In this document: in pieces, positions 31,814-36,065 of the stretch | Layout: each line of letters begins with the position of its first letter | Numbering within the stretch: position 1 is the first letter of the stretch | NCBI GenBank assembly: GCA_029777755.1 | Contig: JAKORQ010000077.1 | Coordinates: 1-36,065 of the forward strand | Reading direction: 5' to 3' | Source: Planctomycetota bacterium | Lineage (GTDB): Bacteria > Planctomycetota > Phycisphaerae > Tepidisphaerales > Tepidisphaeraceae | Length of the DNA: 36,065 nucleotides | Program-made: the position numbers and the translations under genes | Notes under the pieces: model-generated | What the model saw: only the letters and a program-made list of their open reading frames with translations | Databases searched by the model: none | Told to the model about the DNA's origin: nothing

Positions 31814-33310
31814 TTACTCCACGACTTTTCCGCCGAACTGCTTCTCGCAGATCTCGCGGGCGATTTTCTCCACCCGCTGTCCGCTGGTGGTGTCCCCGGC
31901 CGAGAAGTAGCTGCGCAGGACGCTCTTCTCATTGGTCGAGATGCGGATGTAGCCGGAGTACCAGCCATCCTCCAGATGGACGTGGCCGGGGTTAAGCTCC
32001 ACGCCCTTCTCGAGGCAGGTTCCCTGCAGGTCGATGCCGTCGTCGGTGGCCGACTGCTGACGGGCGCCCTCGCCGCCGAAGTAGCTGAGGATCGCCGCCA
32101 TGGCGCCATCGCGGCCCATGTCGTCGGCAAACTGGTAGTTCATCTCGCCGGTGGTGAAGATCTTCTCCTGCATGCTCCACAGTTCGCTCATCATCCCCGG
32201 TTGACGCTTCAGCGCCGCCAGGAACAGCAGCACCGTAACCAGCGAATTCTCCGCGCTCACGGTAAGGTCGCCAAGCTTGAGGCGATGGTAGTAGTGCCCT
32301 GACTCCTCGGCCGCCGCGATGGCGCCGATGCGCGTCATGTACTCCTTGATCTGCGAGTGCCCATTGCGGAACAGCACCGGGCGTGCGCCCAGCTTGCCCC
32401 ATTCGGCCAGCGCCAGCGGCGAGACCTTCGGGTCATACAGAACGGCCGGGGCATCGCTGCCCCCTTCCGCCTGCAGGCACTGCCTGAGGATCGGCACGAA
32501 GGCAAAGCCGGCCGTGAGGATGCCGCGTGAGTCACCGAAGACGATGCGATCGCCATCGCCATCGACGCCGATCACCGCCTGCGCCCCGACCTGCTTCGCG
32601 AGGGCGACGGCCGCCTCCATCTTTCCCTGGCTGGTGGGATTGGGCGATCCGGTGGGGAAATTGCCGTCGGGCACCAGACGCAGGGCATGCACCTTTACCC
32701 CGGCCTTCTGCAGCGCCCGGAACATCTCCGGCCCGCAGGAGCCATTGAAGCCATCAAGCACTACCGTGATCCCCTCAAGGTCGCCTGGCTTGAGGCCTGC
32801 GGTCTTCAGCGAGTAGTCGATGTACTCGCGATCCAGGTCCAGCAGTGTGAGTGTCCCGCCGGGGGCTTCGGCGAACTTTTCCGCGCTGTGGTAAAGCTCG
32901 CGCACCTTGGTAAGCCCGCCCATCGGCCCGCAGTCCTGCCCGATCGCCTGCACCGGGGGGATGACAAACTTCACACCCACGTAGGCGGCCGGGTTGTGCG
33001 AGGCCGTGACGGTCAGCCCCATGCAGTTGGGATGCTGCTGCGAGATCCAGTGCGTCTGGAAATAGCTGTGCGGCGTGCTGATCGGCTCCATGCGGGCAAA
33101 TACCCGCAGACCCATCCTCATGGCGACATCGATACCGATGCCCATCACCCGCCCGGCCGCCAGGCGGGCATCGCGGGCAAACGTCACCGTGTCGACCTTC
33201 AGCAGCCGGCCGTAGGCAAAGGTGGCCTCAAACAGCCGCGCCACCTGCTCATCGTTGAACTCCGACGCCTCCCAGCGCGCGTCGTAAACCTTTATCGGAT
33301 CCTTGGACAT
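31814..33310 (-). CDS. phosphomannomutase/phosphoglucomutase
   Basis: The protein has 498 residues with the alpha-D-phosphohexomutase signatures in order: catalytic serine loop TVTASHNPAAYVGVKF near residue 100, metal-binding loop VIGVDGDGDRIVFGD near residue 250, sugar-binding loop AAEESGHYYHRL near residue 345, and a C-terminal phosphate-binding domain (GYIRISTNEKS). It interconverts hexose 1- and 6-phosphates, mannose or glucose. Standing 67 bases after the UTP-glucose pyrophosphorylase gene, it likely feeds glucose-1-phosphate to it. Whether mannose or glucose is preferred cannot be told from sequence. Confidence 0.9.
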   Translation of the reverse strand: MSKDPIKVYDARWEASEFNDEQVARLFEATFAYGRLLKVDTVTFARDARLAAGRVMGIGIDVAMRMGLRVFARMEPISTPHSYFQTHWISQQHPNCMGLTVTASHNPAAYVGVKFVIPPVQAIGQDCGPMGGLTKVRELYHSAEKFAEAPGGTLTLLDLDREYIDYSLKTAGLKPGDLEGITVVLDGFNGSCGPEMFRALQKAGVKVHALRLVPDGNFPTGSPNPTSQGKMEAAVALAKQVGAQAVIGVDGDGDRIVFGDSRGILTAGFAFVPILRQCLQAEGGSDAPAVLYDPKVSPLALAEWGKLGARPVLFRNGHSQIKEYMTRIGAIAAAEESGHYYHRLKLGDLTVSAENSLVTVLLFLAALKRQPGMMSELWSMQEKIFTTGEMNYQFADDMGRDGAMAAILSYFGGEGARQQSATDDGIDLQGTCLEKGVELNPGHVHLEDGWYSGYIRISTNEKSVLRSYFSAGDTTSGQRVEKIAREICEKQFGGKVVE

Positions 33311-33377
33311 GGCAGATTCCGCTGTTGATTGTTCCTGTTGATTGATAAAGCCTTGACGGGCACCAGGGCACGCATCC

Positions 33378-34340
33378 TCACGAAGCCTTCACCTGCAGCG
33401 CAAGCTGCTTCGCGATCGACTCGCAGATCTCCACGCGATAGACGCTGCTGAGCGCCAGGGCGATCTGCGTTTCCATCAGCGCCTGCGGGATGCCGGTATC
33501 CAGGCGCTGGCCCTTTACGTCCACAATCCAGTACTTGTCGCAGTTCTGCCGCAGGTGCTCCTGCGCCGCGGTCATCTGGATCTCGCCCTTCTCGCGCACG
33601 TTGTTGCGGATAAGGAACTCCAGCGAGTCGAAGATCTGCGCCGAGAACACATGCATGCCAAAGTGCCCCAGGTAGGTGCCCGGGGGCACGCCCGGCGTCA
33701 GCAGCCGCTCGCGGGCCACCTCGATGGTGGGCTTCTCGATGATCAGCTCCGCCTTGTAGATGCCGTGCGCCAGGTCGATCGGCCGGCCCTTGATCACGCC
33801 GAACAGGTGCAGCAGGTGCTCCTGCGTCGGCTGCACGCCGCTGACCACGTCGCACTCGTACTGCTCGTAGATGTTGATCATCTGCCGGGCGCAGCGCTCG
33901 CGGGTGGCGCTGATGTAAATGTGGTCGCCGAGCATCAGCAGGAATGGATCGTCGCCGACGAAATCCTTCGCCTGGTAGACAGCGTGGCCAAACCCCTCTG
34001 GGGATTCCTGCACCGCGAACGACAGCCGCTCGCCGAACGCCTGCAGCTTCTGGCTGGCGGCCAGCGCCCAGTCCTTGCCCTTGAACGGTCCCTTCGCAAG
34101 CTCCTCGTCCATCTTGCGGAAGTAGTTGCGATATATCTCCTCGTCGCCGGGGGTGCAGACGATGCAGATCTCCTCAATGCCGCTCTCGATGGCCTCCTCG
34201 CCGATGATCTGCATGATCGGCTTGGTGAGCCCGTCGCGATCGACCAGCGGGAACATCTCCTTCTTTACCACCGTCGATGCGGGATACTGACGTGTTCCCC
34301 GGCCAGCGGCCGTGATCACTGCCTTGCGAACTTTCGCCAT
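33378..34340 (-). CDS. galU: UTP-glucose-1-phosphate uridylyltransferase
   Basis: The protein has 320 residues. The N-terminal nucleotide-binding motif AVITAAGRGTRQYPASTVVKKEMFPLVD and the later KPIMQIIGEEAIESGIEEI, QESPEGFGHAVYQAKDFV and DPFLLMLGDHIY match bacterial GalU. The Lys in EKPTIE and the FGMHVFSAQIFDSLE region complete the fold. The enzyme makes UDP-glucose for envelope polysaccharides. GGAG lies ten bases before the ATG. It sits between the ROK regulator (37 bases upstream) and the hexomutase, and is probably co-transcribed with both. Confidence 0.92.
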   Translation of the reverse strand: MAKVRKAVITAAGRGTRQYPASTVVKKEMFPLVDRDGLTKPIMQIIGEEAIESGIEEICIVCTPGDEEIYRNYFRKMDEELAKGPFKGKDWALAASQKLQAFGERLSFAVQESPEGFGHAVYQAKDFVGDDPFLLMLGDHIYISATRERCARQMINIYEQYECDVVSGVQPTQEHLLHLFGVIKGRPIDLAHGIYKAELIIEKPTIEVARERLLTPGVPPGTYLGHFGMHVFSAQIFDSLEFLIRNNVREKGEIQMTAAQEHLRQNCDKYWIVDVKGQRLDTGIPQALMETQIALALSSVYRVEICESIAKQLALQVKAS

Positions 34341-34377
34341 GATCGTTGCTCCTGGTTCTCTTCCTTTGCCCGACCTT

Positions 34378-35541
34378 CTAGACTTCCCACGACTCCACCG
34401 GCATCACGATGCGATCTATGCCGGCCGCCACCAGGCCCGCCAGCCGATACCGCGGCGCGCCATGGCAGATCATCTTCCCGAACCTGCGCCACAGGCATCC
34501 GTTGATCACCGCCTGTGAAAGATGCTCCATCACGCTGGCAGGAAGCTCATTCAGGCTGCCGGTGATGATCACGCGATCGATCCCCATGACGTTGGCGGCG
34601 GCCGCGATCGCCGTCGCCACATGCTCCAGCGCATCGGCCAGCCATCTCCGCACGCCATACCTGTCGATGTGTTCCGCCAGGTCGGCGAAGGTGACGTCTT
34701 TCCTCCCCACCTCTGCCGCGAACGACTCCAGCAGGCCGGCGCGATTCACCAGCGTCTCCACGCACCCGACCGATCCGCAGCCGCAGCGCCGGCGATTGCC
34801 CACCACCGGCGTGTGTCCCAGTTCGCCATTGAGCGCCAGCGGGCCGACGTACACCTTTCCACCAACGGCCGCCGCAGCACCCAGCCCATCCCCGAAATCG
34901 ACCAGCAGGAAATCGGACAGTCGCTCACCATCGGGCGGATCAACCGCAAGCTGGCCATACGCCAGCGCCCTGATCTCCTGCAACAGCGTGGTTCGCCGGC
35001 CAATCACTTCGCCGACCAGCTCGATCAGGTTCACGCTGTCGAGCCAGCGGAGGTTGGGGGCGAGCAGAACCCGCCCGGCCCGTTCATCCACCACGCCCGG
35101 CACACTCACCAGCGCTGCCACCACCTCGTCGCTCATCACGCCGCGGCATGCTTCCTTGAGCTGCCTTTTCCACGCGCTGGCAGAATCAGGGGTCTGGAAC
35201 GTGACTGTCCACTGGTCCTCGCTGTAGCTCCCGATCGGCGCCCGCGCCAGGCGCGTGTTGGAGGTTCCCAGTTGAATGGCAAGGAATGGTGCGCGCGAGG
35301 TGCTCAGGCGCAGCATCCGCCCCGGGCGTCCAAGCTTGCCGGCCCCGGTGGGCGCCGGCTGATCGATCTCCTCCACAATCCCCTCGGCCAGCAGCTCATC
35401 GACAATCTTGCCGGCCGTCACCTGGCTCATCCCCACCTGCTTGGCCAGGTCCGCCCGGGAAGCCGGCGCAGACCGCATGAGTGCCCGCACGATGGCGCGT
35501 TTGTTGTAGCGTCGAAGAGAAGCCGGCCGCCCGATCATCAT
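34378..35541 (-). CDS. ROK-family (NagC/XylR-like) transcriptional regulator
   Basis: The protein has 387 residues. A winged helix-turn-helix occupies residues about 10-60 (RADLAKQVGMSQVTAGKIVDELLAEG), followed by a ROK sugar-kinase-like domain. The zinc motif GELGHTPVVGNRRRCGCGSVGCVET is complete (His plus three Cys). The first phosphate loop reads LAIQLGTSNTR, while the kinase catalytic DxG region is LVDFGDGLGAA. Such proteins repress sugar genes until a sugar or sugar phosphate binds. It heads the minus-strand galU-mutase group and probably controls it and itself. A double ATG leaves a one-codon uncertainty in the start. Confidence 0.9.
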   Translation of the reverse strand: MMIGRPASLRRYNKRAIVRALMRSAPASRADLAKQVGMSQVTAGKIVDELLAEGIVEEIDQPAPTGAGKLGRPGRMLRLSTSRAPFLAIQLGTSNTRLARAPIGSYSEDQWTVTFQTPDSASAWKRQLKEACRGVMSDEVVAALVSVPGVVDERAGRVLLAPNLRWLDSVNLIELVGEVIGRRTTLLQEIRALAYGQLAVDPPDGERLSDFLLVDFGDGLGAAAAVGGKVYVGPLALNGELGHTPVVGNRRRCGCGSVGCVETLVNRAGLLESFAAEVGRKDVTFADLAEHIDRYGVRRWLADALEHVATAIAAAANVMGIDRVIITGSLNELPASVMEHLSQAVINGCLWRRFGKMICHGAPRYRLAGLVAAGIDRIVMPVESWEV

Positions 35542-35571
35542 TTAGTGAATAGATTTAATTAAGTAAGCTAA
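35542..35571. promoter_or_regulatory. candidate AT-rich operator of the ROK regulator
   Basis: Immediately upstream of the ROK start codon is an AT-rich segment with outer half sites TTAG/CTAA and a central TTAATTAA palindrome. ROK repressors of the NagC/XylR type bind AT-rich dyads of this size. It stands out in a GC-rich background. Confidence 0.4.
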
Positions 35572-36065
35572 CAAAGTCAATTGAAAAGCCGCAGATGGGG
35601 CACTGATGGGTAGACTCGATTTCTCGATCAAGCGGCAACGCCGATCAGGCACGAAGGCACGAAAGACTGTGGAGTTGCCTTGGCTGAAGGAGAATCCTGT
35701 TTTCACCACGTTGCAGCGACGAAACGACGGAACACGATGCAAGAGTAGAGCAGGTCAGCCTCGACCTGCGGGATGAGGATGGCACGGCACGCCAATCGGC
35801 TAGTCCGGCTCACACCAGCGCGATACACGCCGCTCCACTTGCATCCGTGCCGCACCCGATCTTGTTTTATTCTTGCGTTAACCCTTCCACGCGTGGTTGA
35901 TCCTTGTATTACCGGGCTGATCACCGACATACCCTTGTCAGTGACTCCTGTAAGCTGATCTGTGGCAATGGATTGCTGGCGGGTCGTTGGCCGCGGATCG
36001 GCTTGCAATCGACTTTTGACCAGATAAGATTCTTCCAAACAAAAGCTAAACGCGGCGGAGTTGGC
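35572..36065. other. intergenic region to window edge
   Basis: Nearly 500 bases hold CACGAAG-type tracts (35648-35665, 35703-35732), one hairpin repeat (35745-35778), and AT-richer sequence beyond 35860. A minus-strand frame at 35703-36038 overlaps the repeats and has no recognisable features. No gene start was found before the window ends. Confidence 0.5.
35745..35778 (+). repeat. dispersed hairpin repeat, copy E
   Basis: GTAGA leads into stem GCAGGTC/GACCTGC with a 6-base loop, then GGGATGAGG. Flanks follow copy A and the stem pairs with a different sequence. Confidence 0.65.

Noticed and set aside
35703-36038. Minus-strand open frame (111 codons)
   Set aside because: It runs through CACGAAG tracts and a hairpin repeat and has no ribosome site or family signal.

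Overview
The window looks like a chromosomal segment of a GC-rich, Gram-negative bacterium of the Planctomycetota, possibly class Phycisphaerae. Evidence is the prepilin-type (DUF1559-like) protein ending in a '[11 protein letters not shown]' block, the coiled-coil/BRCT-like protein, a DUF1569 protein, and intergenic tracts of degenerate 'CACGAAG/ACCACAGA' words, all common in that phylum. This placement is an inference. No rRNA, tRNA, CRISPR array, transposase or integrase was seen.

Region 1 (1-6334, all minus strand) is a six-gene set that reads as an outer-membrane/extracellular electron-transfer module. In transcription order it holds a tetraheme cytochrome, an NHL beta-propeller lipoprotein, a pentaheme lipoprotein, a large outer-membrane beta-barrel, a second NHL lipoprotein and a second paired-CXXCH cytochrome cut by the window edge. 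Several junctions overlap by four bases. The two cytochromes share the layout of the OmcE-type nanowire family. A 24-bp inverted repeat brackets the tetraheme gene.

Region 2 (6789-12699, plus strand, divergent from region 1) is a cytochrome c maturation operon: ccmE, ccmF, an unknown membrane-anchored protein, ccmA, ccmB, ccmC and a 45-codon ccmD-like gene. CcmE carries the CxxxY heme site of the 'System I*' variant instead of HxxxY, and no ccmH or ccmG is present here. The operon plausibly supplies heme attachment for the cytochromes next door.

Region 3 (12755-19909) is mixed: a DUF1569 protein, a prepilin-like protein, a DtxR-type metal regulator with a Cys-rich tail, a repeat-rich intergenic stretch, a coiled-coil membrane protein with a BRCT-like end, a zinc-ribbon membrane protein, a DUF2332 protein and a truncated HNH nuclease.

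Region 4 (19924-25918) includes nitrosative-stress functions: a YgbA_NO-family protein beside a perfect FNR/DNR-type box, and a quinol-dependent nitric oxide reductase. Between them lie a NUDIX hydrolase, an M50 protease and an HtrA-like protein that has lost its catalytic His and Ser.

Region 5 (26321-35541, all minus strand) has a secreted clan-A-like glycoside hydrolase with a jelly-roll-like front domain. It sits below a small membrane protein and a MacB/LolCDE-type ABC pair whose permease has a His/Asp-rich periplasmic loop. A ROK regulator, a UTP-glucose-1-phosphate uridylyltransferase and a phosphohexomutase follow as a sugar-nucleotide group. A family of short covarying hairpins is scattered in the intergenic tracts near 15 kb, 31.5 kb and 35.7 kb, with a degenerate relative near 26.1 kb.
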